55,113 nucleotides of DNA from Spirochaetales bacterium. Its GTDB lineage: Bacteria; Spirochaetota; Spirochaetia; SZUA-6; RPPD01. Made by a program: the position numbers and the translations under genes. The stretch is from contig JAFGSW010000055.1 in the NCBI GenBank assembly GCA_016934415.1, forward strand, positions 1 through 55,113, read 5' to 3'. Shown here piece by piece: positions 1 to 7,631 of the stretch. The notes beneath the pieces were generated by a model. The model was not told the DNA's origin. It did not search any database and worked only from the letters and a program-made list of their open reading frames with translations. Position 1 is the first letter of the stretch, and the number at the start of each line of letters is the position of its first letter.

Positions 1-116
1 CGGGTTTCTCACCCGCTGGATCGCATTAAGGATTTCAGACCTTCTCGTCATCCTTCCTTTCCAGATTTACCTGGCGCCATGGTTCCCCCTCCCTCGCCCG
101 GGCATCAACCCGCCTC

Positions 117-146
117 TTGGACAAACGCCCCGCTTCCTGCTACAAT
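117..146 (+). promoter_or_regulatory. Sigma70-like promoter of parE
   Basis: TTGGAC (117-122) and TACAAT (141-146) are separated by 18 bases. The predicted start is near 153, leaving a leader of about 48 bases before the parE ATG at 201. This is a match to consensus only. Confidence 0.55.
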
Positions 147-169
147 AGAACGACTGGAAACGGGGCGTT
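124..169. repeat. Inverted repeat straddling the parE -10 box
   Basis: AACGCCCCG (124-132) and CGGGGCGTT (161-169) are perfect 9-base arms with the -10 box between them. The right arm is followed by a few T. It could be an operator covering the promoter or a weak terminator of an upstream transcript. The sequence does not decide between these. Confidence 0.5.
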
Positions 170-200
170 TTCGCGACGCGCCGTCGGGGGAAAGAATTCA

Positions 201-1991
201 ATGGCAAAGCAGCACAATTACGACGAGAGCAAGGTCAAAACCTTAAGCTCGCTCGAGCACATCCGCCTGAGGCCCGGCATGTACATCGGACGGCTGGGCG
301 ACGGCTCGAACATCGACGACGGCATCTACGTTCTCCTCAAGGAAGTCATCGACAACGCCGTGGACGAGTTCATCATGGGCTTCGGCACCCGCATCACCGT
401 TTCCGTGGAGAAGAACACCGTCAAGGTTCGCGATTACGGGCGCGGCATCCCGCTCGGCAAGGTGATCGACTGCGTGTCGATCATCAACACCGGCGCCAAG
501 TACAACGACGACGTCTTCCAGTTCAGCGTGGGCTTGAACGGCGTCGGCACCAAGGCGGTGAACGCCCTCTCCAAGCACTTCCGCGTGGTCTCGATGCGCG
601 ACAAGAAATTCTTCGAGGCGGTTTTCGTCAAGGGCAAACTCGCCAAAAAGCGCGAGGGCAACGCCCCGAACGAGAAGGCCGGCACCTACATCGAGTTCGA
701 GCCCGACCCGGAGCTCTTCGGGGAATCGGTCTTCAATGGCGAGTTCATCGAGCAGCGCCTCTGGAACTACGCCTACCTCAATTCCGGCCTCTCCCTCGAA
801 TACGGCAAGAAGACGTTCAAGTCCGACCGAGGCCTCTACGATCTCCTCGAATCCGAAGTGGGTTCCAAGACGCTCTATGACATCTCCTACTACAAAGGCA
901 ACCATATCGAATTCGCCTTCACCCATACGGAGAATTACGGCGAGACGTACTTCTCCTTCGTCAACGGCCAGTTCACCGCGGACGGCGGCACGCACCTGTC
1001 GGCTTTTCGCGAGGGGCTTTTAAAAGGCGTCACTGAATTCTACCAGAAGCCGTTCTCGGGCGTGGACGTACGCGAGGGCATCGCCGGGGCCATCTCCATC
1101 AAGCTCAAGGCCCCCGTCTTCGAGAGTCAGACGAAGAACAAGCTCGGCAACACCGAGATCAAGGCCTGGATCGTCAATGAGACCAAGTCCGCGGTCGTCG
1201 ACTTCCTCCACAAGAACAACACCGCGGCCAAAAAACTCGAGGACAAGATCGTCAGCAATGAGAAACTCCGCAAGGAACTCAATGCGGTGCGCAAAGAGGC
1301 GAAGGACGCGGCCAAAAAGATCGCCTTGAAGATCCCCAACCTCAAGGACTGCAAATACCATCTCGGGGACAAGGGCGGCGAGGACTCGATGATCTTCATC
1401 ACCGAGGGTCAATCGGCCTCCGGCTCCATGGTCTCCTGCCGCGACGTTCTCACCCAGGCCATCTTCAGCCTCAAAGGCAAGCCGCAGAACATGCACGACC
1501 GGCGTCAGGCCGAAATCTACAAGAACGCCGAGCTCTACAACATGATGATGGCACTCGGCATCGAAAACGACATCGAGGGCCTGCGCTACGCCAAAATCAT
1601 CATCGCCACAGACGCCGACAACGACGGCTTCCACATCCGGAACCTCCTCATGACCTTCTTCCTCACCTTCTTCGAGGAGTTGGTGGTGGCCCAGCGCGTC
1701 TACATCCTGGAAACGCCGCTTTTCCGCGTGCGCAACAAGCAGGAGACGATCTACTGCTACTCGGAGAAGGCGCGGAGCGAGGCGATGGAGCGCCTTTCGA
1801 ACGCCGAGGTCACCCGCTTCAAAGGCCTGGGCGAAATCAGCCCCAAGGAGTTCGGCCAGTTCATCGGCGACAACATGCGCCTCGTCACGGTCAACATCAA
1901 GAGCATGAAGGAAGTGCCGGACATGCTCGAGTTCTACATGGGCAAGAACACTCCCGACCGGCGGGAATATATCATGGAGAACCTGGTATGA
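201..1991 (+). CDS. parE: DNA topoisomerase IV subunit B (ParE/GyrB family)
   Basis: ATPase subunit of a type IIA topoisomerase, 596 aa from the ATG at 201, which follows a GGGGGAAAG ribosome site; an upstream in-frame ATG at 117 overlaps the promoter and is rejected. The GHKL ATPase fold is seen in EVIDNAVDEF (about residues 48-57), DYGRGIP (78-84) and GLNGVGTKAVNALS. The TOPRIM domain carries EGQSASGS (from E402) and DADNDG (from D471). The layout FITEG.SASGS...FSLKGKP matches the Bacteroidetes/Chlamydia/spirochaete ParE type rather than E. coli GyrB. The usual EGDSA Asp is Gln here. parC follows after 93 bases, so the pair is probably co-transcribed. GyrB cannot be excluded by name alone, but length and partner favour ParE. 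Confidence 0.93.
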   Translation: MAKQHNYDESKVKTLSSLEHIRLRPGMYIGRLGDGSNIDDGIYVLLKEVIDNAVDEFIMGFGTRITVSVEKNTVKVRDYGRGIPLGKVIDCVSIINTGAKYNDDVFQFSVGLNGVGTKAVNALSKHFRVVSMRDKKFFEAVFVKGKLAKKREGNAPNEKAGTYIEFEPDPELFGESVFNGEFIEQRLWNYAYLNSGLSLEYGKKTFKSDRGLYDLLESEVGSKTLYDISYYKGNHIEFAFTHTENYGETYFSFVNGQFTADGGTHLSAFREGLLKGVTEFYQKPFSGVDVREGIAGAISIKLKAPVFESQTKNKLGNTEIKAWIVNETKSAVVDFLHKNNTAAKKLEDKIVSNEKLRKELNAVRKEAKDAAKKIALKIPNLKDCKYHLGDKGGEDSMIFITEGQSASGSMVSCRDVLTQAIFSLKGKPQNMHDRRQAEIYKNAELYNMMMALGIENDIEGLRYAKIIIATDADNDGFHIRNLLMTFFLTFFEELVVAQRVYILETPLFRVRNKQETIYCYSEKARSEAMERLSNAEVTRFKGLGEISPKEFGQFIGDNMRLVTVNIKSMKEVPDMLEFYMGKNTPDRREYIMENLV

Positions 1992-2070
1992 CGGTCATGG
2001 CGAGCCTGTCGAACCATGACCTGCAATTGTCGCTCACCCTTCGGCAAGCTCAGGGTGGCTTATTGAGCGG
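1992..2070. repeat. REP-like palindromic element between parE and parC
   Basis: The spacer contains GAGCCTGTCGAACC and CACCCTTCGGCAAGCTCAGG. CACCCT (2035-2040) pairs with AGGGTG (2052-2057) as a small hairpin. A related GCCTGTCGACAAGCTCAGGG copy lies near 50845, so this is a dispersed intergenic family. Confidence 0.6.
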
Positions 2071-2084
2071 ACGGATAAACTAAA

Positions 2085-4178
2085 ATGGCGTACGTCAAAC
2101 AACTTTTCGACACCAACTTCCTGGAGTACTCCTCCTACGTCATCAAGGACCGGGCCATCCCGCACCTGGACGACGGCTTGAAGCCGGTCCAGCGGCGCAT
2201 CCTCCACTCGCTCCTGGAGATGGACGACGGCAAATTCCACAAGGTGGCCAACGTCGTCGGGCACTGCATGAAGTACCACCCGCACGGCGACGCGTCCATC
2301 TACTCGGCGCTCGTCGTGCTCGCGCAGAAGGAGCTCTTCATCGACCGGCAGGGGAACTTCGGCAACATCTTCACCGGGGACGAGGCCTCCGCAGCGCGCT
2401 ACATCGAGTGCCGTATTCTGCCCCTGGCCAAGCGGATCCTCCACAACCCGGAAATCACCGAATACGAGGATTCCTACGACGGCCGCAACAAGGAGCCGGT
2501 CACCTTCCCGGCCAAGCTCCCCCTCGTCCTCGTCATGGGCGCGGAGGGCATCGCGGTCGGCATGGCCACCAAGATCCTGCCGCACAACTTCGTCGAGGTG
2601 CTTGAGGCGGTCAAGTCCGGCCTGCGCGGCAGGAAGACGAGGCTCTACCCCGACTTCCCCACCGGCGGCACGGTGGACGTGTCCGAATACAATGACGGCA
2701 TGGGCAAGGTGCTCGTACGCGCCAAGCTGGACACCTCCGATCCGAAGCGCATCCTCGTCACCGAGCTCCCCTTCGGCGCCACCACCGAGTCGCTCATCTC
2801 CTCCATCGAGGCTGCGGCCCGCAAGAACAAGATAAAGATCGCCGGGATAGACGACTTCACCGCGGAGGAGGTGGAGATCGAAATCAAGCTCCAGCGGGGC
2901 ACGTATACGAATGAGGTGGTGGACGCGCTCTACGCCTTCACCGACTGCGAGACCTCGGTCTCGGTGAACTCGCTCGTCATCGCGGACAACCATCCCCGGC
3001 TCATGAGCGTGAGCGAGATCGTCGCGTACCACAGCCAGCGCCTGGTGAAAGTCCTCACCGCCGAGCTCAAAATCGAGGAGGGCAAGCTCCGCGATCGGCA
3101 CCACGCCCGCACCCTGGAGCAGATATTCATTCAGGAACGCGTCTACAAAAAGATTGAAGACAAGAAAACACAAGAGGGCGTGACCAAGGCCGTACTCGGC
3201 GGCCTCAAGCCCTTCGCCAAACAGATCAAGCGCGAGGTGACCGTGGAGGACGTCGAGCGGCTCCTCAAGATCCCGATCCGCCGCATCTCGCTCTACGACA
3301 TCAACAAGGCGAAGCAGGAGCTCGCCGAGATCGAAGCGCGCCTGAAGGAGGTGCGCAGGCACCTGAAGAACATCGTCGAGTACGCCGAGGGATTTCTCGA
3401 CGGCCTGATCGAGGAGTACAGCTCCCGCTTCCCGCGTCGGACGGTCATCTCCAACTTTGAGAAGGTGGACGCGCGCGAGGCGGCCGCCACCCAACGCAAC
3501 CTCGACCTCCGCTACGACGAGGAGACCGGGTACATCGGCACGGACGTGAAAACCGGCCGCGCCCTCTTCCAGGTCTCCTCCTACGACCGGGTCATCATCA
3601 TCCGCCGCACCGGCGCCTATTCGGTCATCGACGTCCCCGACCGGCTTTTCGTGGACAAGGGGATGCTTCACTGCGCCATGGCGGACAAGGAAGAGATGTC
3701 GAAGACCGTGATCACCGCCGTCTACAAGGACAAGGCGAAAGAATTTCCCTACCTCAAACGCTGCGTCATCGACGCCTTCATACTGGACAAGGGCTACACC
3801 CTGGTGGACGACGACTTCCAGATGCTCTGCCTCACCACGGACAAGAACGCGACCGTCAAGGTGACGTACACTCCCAGAGCCCGCCTCAAGATCCGCGAGG
3901 AGACTTTCAAGGTCTCCAGGTTCCCGGTCCGCGGCCTTAAGGCCGGCGGGTTCAAACTCGCGCCCAGGGCGGCGGAAACGGCTGAAGTCTTGTCTGACGC
4001 CGAAGCCGAGGAGGCGAAAGCCGCGCCGAAAAAGCCAGCGGCGAAGAAACCCGCACCGCCCGCCGCCGGGGCCAGGGGATCGCTCCTGAAGCGCGCCGAA
4101 GCCAAGGCCAAGGCGCTGCGGAAGAAGCCCGCGAAGAAAACAAAGGCGAAGGGAAAGCCGAAGAAAAAAAGGCGATGA
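2085..4178 (+). CDS. parC: DNA topoisomerase IV subunit A (ParC/GyrA family)
   Basis: Breakage-reunion subunit, 697 aa. The N-terminal winged-helix region holds the catalytic Tyr106 in ASAARYIECR, matching the GyrA AMRYTEAR block. The signature HLDDGLKPVQRRIL occurs near residue 27 and KYHPHGDASIY near 63. A coiled-coil region follows at about 300-440, and a shortened C-terminal region (GYIGTDVKTGRALF onward) replaces the full GyrA beta-propeller. The last roughly 55 residues are almost only Lys, Ala, Pro and Arg, a histone H1-like tail likely to bind DNA without specificity. There is no clear Shine-Dalgarno before the ATG, so translation may depend on parE. A terminator on the opposite strand follows the stop immediately. 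Confidence 0.92.
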   Translation: MAYVKQLFDTNFLEYSSYVIKDRAIPHLDDGLKPVQRRILHSLLEMDDGKFHKVANVVGHCMKYHPHGDASIYSALVVLAQKELFIDRQGNFGNIFTGDEASAARYIECRILPLAKRILHNPEITEYEDSYDGRNKEPVTFPAKLPLVLVMGAEGIAVGMATKILPHNFVEVLEAVKSGLRGRKTRLYPDFPTGGTVDVSEYNDGMGKVLVRAKLDTSDPKRILVTELPFGATTESLISSIEAAARKNKIKIAGIDDFTAEEVEIEIKLQRGTYTNEVVDALYAFTDCETSVSVNSLVIADNHPRLMSVSEIVAYHSQRLVKVLTAELKIEEGKLRDRHHARTLEQIFIQERVYKKIEDKKTQEGVTKAVLGGLKPFAKQIKREVTVEDVERLLKIPIRRISLYDINKAKQELAEIEARLKEVRRHLKNIVEYAEGFLDGLIEEYSSRFPRRTVISNFEKVDAREAAATQRNLDLRYDEETGYIGTDVKTGRALFQVSSYDRVIIIRRTGAYSVIDVPDRLFVDKGMLHCAMADKEEMSKTVITAVYKDKAKEFPYLKRCVIDAFILDKGYTLVDDDFQMLCLTTDKNATVKVTYTPRARLKIREETFKVSRFPVRGLKAGGFKLAPRAAETAEVLSDAEAEEAKAAPKKPAAKKPAPPAAGARGSLLKRAEAKAKALRKKPAKKTKAKGKPKKKRR

Positions 4179-4180
4179 TA

Positions 4181-4213
4181 AAAAAAGGCCGGCGGCGGCG
4201 AGGCCGGCCGGCC
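4181..4213 (-). terminator. Rho-independent terminator of xylanase gene 1
   Basis: On the - strand GCCGGCC (4213-4207) pairs with GGCCGGC (4193-4187), followed by a T run (4186-4181). It lies 71 bases after the xylanase stop and closely resembles the terminator at 5593-5627 of the paralogous gene. Confidence 0.75.
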
Positions 4214-4283
4214 CGCATAAAGCCCGCCTTGCAGAAAAAATCACGTTACGGGAATCATTCAGTCATCCAGGATTTAATGGACT

Positions 4284-5249
4284 TTAAATGTTTCCGAATC
4301 CGATGCATCCGTTGCAGTGCAGCCATTCGCTGTACGATCCGCCGCAGCTGCTGTTCTGCCACACGCCGGTGTTGTAGCTCTGGCTTTCCGCCTGGCGGAT
4401 GGAGCCGTTGATCGATACGTAATCGATCTGCACGTCGCGGCCGCTGGCATCGTTGTCGAAATAAACGTTCAAGCCGCCGGAAGCGGAGGTTGAACACTGC
4501 CAGTTTGCCATGCCGGTGCCGATGGTCCAGGCGCCGTACTGGGTGCCGTTGACCGTCACTTTTATATGTTCCTGGCCGGTGGTTCCGCGGGCGCGAACAA
4601 TGATGGTCTTGCTGGTGGAGGTAGTGGTGGTGGTGGTGGTGGAACTGCTTGAGCCGATGCTTATGGTAGCACTGCCGTTGCCGCCGTTCCATGCCTCCGC
4701 CGCCACGATGCAGTAGTTTTGAGTATAGACGCTCTTTCCCAGGTTTTTCCAGCCATTGAAGTGCTCGCCGAGATTGATGGGGCTTGAGTTTGCGCCGATA
4801 CAGTTGTACTGCTGGAAATTTCCATTGCCGGTGATGTTCGGTCCGTTGCAGTTGTACGACTGCAGGGTATACGAGCCCCGGCTGGTGCTGTATGAGCCGA
4901 CGGTGCTGCCGCCGCCTCTCCCGATGTAGTATTCCACGAGCGGGCTCGACAACCAGCCGTAGACGCCGAAATAGTTGCAGTTGTTACAGCTGCCCGTCCA
5001 TGTCATGGTGGCGCTGTTGCAGGGATTATAGCCCAAACCGGCCACGATGTCCCCGATATTGTACCAGGTGGCGGTCATATAGTCGCCGGTGCGCGTGCAA
5101 CTGGCCGATCCGACGCCATTGGTCCAGCACTGATAGTAGTTCGTGGCTCTCGAAGACCCGTCTTCAAGAGCGCCGACTGCCGGCGGTACGCAACTTCCCA
5201 TCAAGCCGATGGCCAGGACGATCAGAAGAGCGATCAGAATGTTCTTCAT
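4284..5249 (-). CDS. GH11 xylanase-like lipoprotein with CBM60-like module
   Basis: Probable surface endo-1,4-beta-xylanase, 321 aa. The signal MKNILIALLIVLAIGLMGSC ends in a lipobox-like Cys20. Residues 37-198 follow the GH11 jelly roll: YYQCWTNG, GYNPCN, VYGW, PLVEYYI with nucleophile Glu106, HFNGW, and VAAEAWNG with acid/base Glu185. A Ser/Thr linker (about 200-213) leads to a CBM60-type xylan-binding domain (214-321; KTIIVRARG, SGRDVQIDYVSING, RQAE, SEWLHCNG). The catalytic domain has eight Cys (41, 51, 77, 88, 91, 134, 150, 180), far more than canonical GH11, and the Arg of the usual YWSVR segment is absent. The ATG follows an AAAGGAGG ribosome site. The next gene is a longer paralogue with the same leader and terminator. 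GH11 assignment is by motif recall; activity is inferred. Confidence 0.85.
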   Translation of the reverse strand: MKNILIALLIVLAIGLMGSCVPPAVGALEDGSSRATNYYQCWTNGVGSASCTRTGDYMTATWYNIGDIVAGLGYNPCNSATMTWTGSCNNCNYFGVYGWLSSPLVEYYIGRGGGSTVGSYSTSRGSYTLQSYNCNGPNITGNGNFQQYNCIGANSSPINLGEHFNGWKNLGKSVYTQNYCIVAAEAWNGGNGSATISIGSSSSTTTTTTTSTSKTIIVRARGTTGQEHIKVTVNGTQYGAWTIGTGMANWQCSTSASGGLNVYFDNDASGRDVQIDYVSINGSIRQAESQSYNTGVWQNSSCGGSYSEWLHCNGCIGFGNI

Positions 5250-5274
5250 GACTAGTATCCTCCTTTATAGCGTA

Positions 5275-5291
5275 GGCAATCAACGATTGCC
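5275..5291 (-). promoter_or_regulatory. Leader hairpin of xylanase gene 1
   Basis: GGCAATC-GTT-GATTGCC is a perfect 7-bp stem just downstream of the inferred start point and upstream of the ribosome site (5257-5265). A near-identical stem at 7160-7176 precedes the paralogue, where one pair becomes a G-U wobble. That preservation favours an RNA structure, for example a 5'-end stabiliser, though a protein-binding dyad is also possible. Confidence 0.6.
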
Positions 5292-5299
5292 GAAAGACG

Positions 5300-5350
5300 A
5301 CTATATTTTTCGACTTTTTGCCCGAGGTTCTACCCGATCCTTCTACAAGG
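5300..5350 (-). promoter_or_regulatory. Promoter of xylanase gene 1 with upstream dyad
   Basis: A -10 box TATAGT (5305-5300) lacks a good -35. About 40 bases upstream lies the imperfect dyad CCTTCTACAAGG (5339-5350), repeated at the same relative place before the paralogue. A poor -35 plus a fixed upstream dyad suggests activator-dependent transcription. Confidence 0.5.
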
Positions 5351-5592
5351 CCTGCTTTTTCAACATTTTAATTGAACTTCGCAGGAATCATGGGGAGATA
5401 TTCATTTTTACTATACGCGTTGGGATCGGTGAGGTTTCAACTAGTTTATCAATTTCTCCATTTAGGTCCGGTCATTGAGGAATAAAACGATGGGATAAAG
5501 AGGTGGATGAACGCGGATGAAGCGGGAAAAAAGCGGCGGGCGAACCGAGTTTTTCACTTTGAAGGATATCGGCGAAAGTCGCTCCGAATGCT
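5351..5592. other. Gene-free spacer with a CGGATGA-type repeat
   Basis: No convincing gene. Positions 5503-5524 hold GTGGATGAACGCGGATGAAG, a member of the dispersed CGGATGA family seen at several other spacers of this window. Confidence 0.55.
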
Positions 5593-5627
5593 AAAAAAAA
5601 GGCCGGAGGCGATGAAGCCGTCCGGCC
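5593..5627 (-). terminator. Rho-independent terminator of xylanase gene 2
   Basis: On the - strand GGCCGGA (5627-5621) pairs with TCCGGCC (5607-5601) with inner CGGC/GCC pairing, followed by eight T (5600-5593). It is paralogous to the element at 4181-4213. Confidence 0.85.
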
Positions 5628-5688
5628 CGCATAAAGCTTAACTTGTAGAAAAGATCCCGCTCTGAGAATTACTTAGTGACCTAAAACT

Positions 5689-7134
5689 TTAAATGTTACC
5701 GAAACCGATGTAGCCGTTGCAGTGCAGCCATTCGCTGTTGGAACCGCCGCAGCTGTTGTTCTGCCACACGCCGGTGTTGGTGCTCTGTTGCTCCGCCTGG
5801 CGGATGGAGCCGTTGATCGAAACGTAATCAACCTGCACATCCTTATTGTTGCCATCGTTGGTGAATTCAACATTTAAGCCGCCGGATGCGCTTGTTTCAC
5901 ATTGCCAGTTCCCCATGCCGGTACCAAGAGTCCAGCCGCCATATTGAGTGCCGTTTACCGTCACCCTGATCTGTTCCTGACCGCTGGTTCCGCGGGCGCG
6001 GACGATGATGGTCTTGCCGCCGCCGCCGCTGGACGAGCTGCTCGATGAGCTGCTCGAAGAACTGCTGGACGAGCTGCTCGAAGAACTTGAGGATGAGCTG
6101 CCGCCGCCGACGTCACCGAATCCGATGTAGCCGTTGCAGTGCAGCCATTCGCTGTTGGATCCGCCGCAGCTGTTGTTCTGCCACACGCCGGTGTTGGTCC
6201 CCTGTTGCTCCGCCTGGCGGGTCTGGCCGTTCACCGTGATGTAGTCGACCTGCACGTCGCGGCCGGACTGGTCATTGGTAAATTCGACGTTGATGCCGCC
6301 GGAATTGTTGGTCCGCGCGGTATAGTTGTTCATGCTGGTGCCCAAGGTCCAGCCGCCGATTTGGCTGCCGCCCACGGTCAGCCTGATCTGTTCGCTGCCG
6401 TTCGTGCCGCGGGCGCGAACCACGATCGTGTTGCTGCCGGTGCCGCTGGAAGAGCTGCTGCTGGAAGAGCTGCTGCTGGAAGAGCTGCTGCTGGAAGACG
6501 AGCTGCTGCTGGACGAGCTGCTCGAAGAGGAGCTGCCGCTGCCCAGGTTGATGGTAAAGCTGCCGCTGGCGCCGTTCCAGGCTTCGCCGACCATCATGCA
6601 GTAATTCTGGCTGCCGATCGACTTCCCGATGTTTCTCCAGCCGTTGAAGTGCTCGGAGAGATTGACGGGGCTCGAGCCCGAGCCCGAACAGTTGTACTGC
6701 TGGAAGTTGCCGTTGCCGGTGATATTGGGTCCGTTGCAGTTATACGACTGCAGGGTGAAGGAGCCCTTGCTGGTGCTGTAGGAACCGGCGCTCGAACCGC
6801 CGCCTCTGCCGATGTAGTACTCGACGAGCGGGTTCGTATTCCACCCGTAGACGCCCCAATAGGCGCAGCCGCTGCAGCTGCCCGTCCAACTCAGGGTCGC
6901 GCTGTTGCAGGGATTGTAGCCGATGCCGGCCACGATGTCCCCGATATTGCTCCACTGCGCGGTGTAGGTTTCCCCATTGCGCTGGCAGCTCGCCGAACCC
7001 TGTCCGTTCGTCCAACACTGAACGTAGTTGGCGGCTCTCGCGCCGCCGTTGTCGACCGCGCCCGTCGGCGGTACGCAACTTCCCATCAAACCGATGGCCA
7101 GGACGACCAGAAGAGCGATCAGAATGTTCTTCAT
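5689..7134 (-). CDS. GH11 xylanase-like lipoprotein with two CBM60-like modules
   Basis: Paralogue of the preceding gene, 481 aa. The lipoprotein signal is nearly identical (Cys20). The GH11 domain (about 36-198) keeps nucleophile Glu105 in PLVEYYI and acid/base Glu184 in MVGEAWNG, with the same eight Cys. A run of about 30 Ser links it to a first CBM60-like domain (about 234-341). A second Ser run of some 20 residues leads to a second CBM60-like domain (374-481), which resembles the single module of the shorter protein most closely. Each module ends GVWQN..CGG..SEWLHCNG. The Ser linkers are encoded by short tandem repeats and could vary in length. Probably a surface xylanase with higher avidity for insoluble xylan. 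The ATG follows an AAAGGAGG site. The adjacent sensor gene is likely its regulator. Confidence 0.87.
   Translation of the reverse strand: MKNILIALLVVLAIGLMGSCVPPTGAVDNGGARAANYVQCWTNGQGSASCQRNGETYTAQWSNIGDIVAGIGYNPCNSATLSWTGSCSGCAYWGVYGWNTNPLVEYYIGRGGGSSAGSYSTSKGSFTLQSYNCNGPNITGNGNFQQYNCSGSGSSPVNLSEHFNGWRNIGKSIGSQNYCMMVGEAWNGASGSFTINLGSGSSSSSSSSSSSSSSSSSSSSSSSSSSSSSSGTGSNTIVVRARGTNGSEQIRLTVGGSQIGGWTLGTSMNNYTARTNNSGGINVEFTNDQSGRDVQVDYITVNGQTRQAEQQGTNTGVWQNNSCGGSNSEWLHCNGYIGFGDVGGGSSSSSSSSSSSSSSSSSSSSSSSSGGGGKTIIVRARGTSGQEQIRVTVNGTQYGGWTLGTGMGNWQCETSASGGLNVEFTNDGNNKDVQVDYVSINGSIRQAEQQSTNTGVWQNNSCGGSNSEWLHCNGYIGFGNI
6446..6540. repeat. 15-bp tandem repeat encoding the Ser linker
   Basis: Three exact copies of CTGGAAGAGCTGCTG (6446-6490) are followed by degenerate copies. 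They encode Ser codons on the - strand. A second, looser Ser-coding repeat lies at about 6027-6095. Such units can change copy number by slippage without breaking the frame. Confidence 0.8.
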
Positions 7135-7159
7135 GTATGGTATCCTCCTTTATAGTGTA

Positions 7160-7176
7160 GACAATCAACGATTGCC
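7160..7176 (-). promoter_or_regulatory. Leader hairpin of xylanase gene 2
   Basis: GGCAATC-GTT-GATTGTC on the - strand. The only change from the copy at 5275-5291 turns a G-C pair into G-U, so the RNA stem is retained. The ribosome site AAGGAGG lies at 7144-7150. Confidence 0.6.
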
Positions 7177-7184
7177 GAAAGACG

Positions 7185-7238
7185 ATTATAATAATTTTGG
7201 ACATTTTATATACGTTTATATCAGGTCCTTCTACAAGG
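7185..7238 (-). promoter_or_regulatory. Promoter of xylanase gene 2 with upstream dyad
   Basis: The -10 box TATAAT (7190-7185) aligns with that of gene 1, and the dyad CCTTCTACAAGG (7227-7238) sits at almost the same distance. A further core TTCTACAAG occurs at 7301-7309. No consensus -35 is visible. Confidence 0.5.
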
Positions 7239-7268
7239 GCAGCTTTTTTTTACTTCACTTGATCTTTT

Positions 7269-7298
7269 AAAAAAATCATATCAGGGAAACATCCCTGA
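7269..7298 (-). terminator. Possible terminator of the hybrid sensor gene
   Basis: On the - strand TCAGGGA (7298-7292) pairs with TCCCTGA (7287-7281), with a T run five bases further. The palindrome is perfect but lies about 330 bases after the sensor stop, so an operator is an alternative. The rest of 7310-7631 shows no supportable gene. Confidence 0.4.
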
Positions 7299-7631
7299 AT
7301 TTCTACAAGTCCAATGGACGTTTGATCCCCGACTTTTCCAGGCGCTCTTAAAAACAGAAAGCGGTCGAACATTTCCCCACCGGCTTCTTCAAGCGACGAT
7401 GAACCATAAAACGAACCGCCGGCGGCCGCGCCCCCGGCGGCATACTCCACTGCAACGGTATGGAGAAAAACTACCTTCACACTTAACTATGATAGGAGCG
7501 GCGCGGCCCAGCTAAAACGATGAAGAATATCGTACGCATACTATGACAGGCGCGTTTATACGTCATGTCGCAAATAGCTGTGTCGCATAAAGTTGCGATA
7601 ATGATCTGAAGAAAAGCAGGTTACGTGAATG

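Noticed and set aside
1..51. Divergent - strand frame starting at 51 and running off the window
   Set aside because: Only 17 codons are visible and the spacing of the GGAAAGGAAGG site is poor; too little to call.
2034..4244. 736-codon frame antisense to parC
   Set aside because: Mirrors the codon structure of parC; Leu/Gly/Arg/Val-rich with no motifs.
5275..5291. LacI-type operator reading of the leader palindrome
   Set aside because: It lacks the central CG of typical LacI operators and shows an RNA-pairing-preserving change in the second copy, so a hairpin is preferred.
6027..6540. Possible CRISPR-like array
   Set aside because: The repeats are 15-bp in-frame Ser-coding units with no unique spacers.
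6139..7155. 338-codon Ala-rich frame antisense to the xylanase
   Set aside because: Low-complexity shadow of the Ser-linker and GH11 coding strand.
7250..7480. 76-codon - strand frame
   Set aside because: No ribosome site or recognisable motif; covers the xylanase promoter region.
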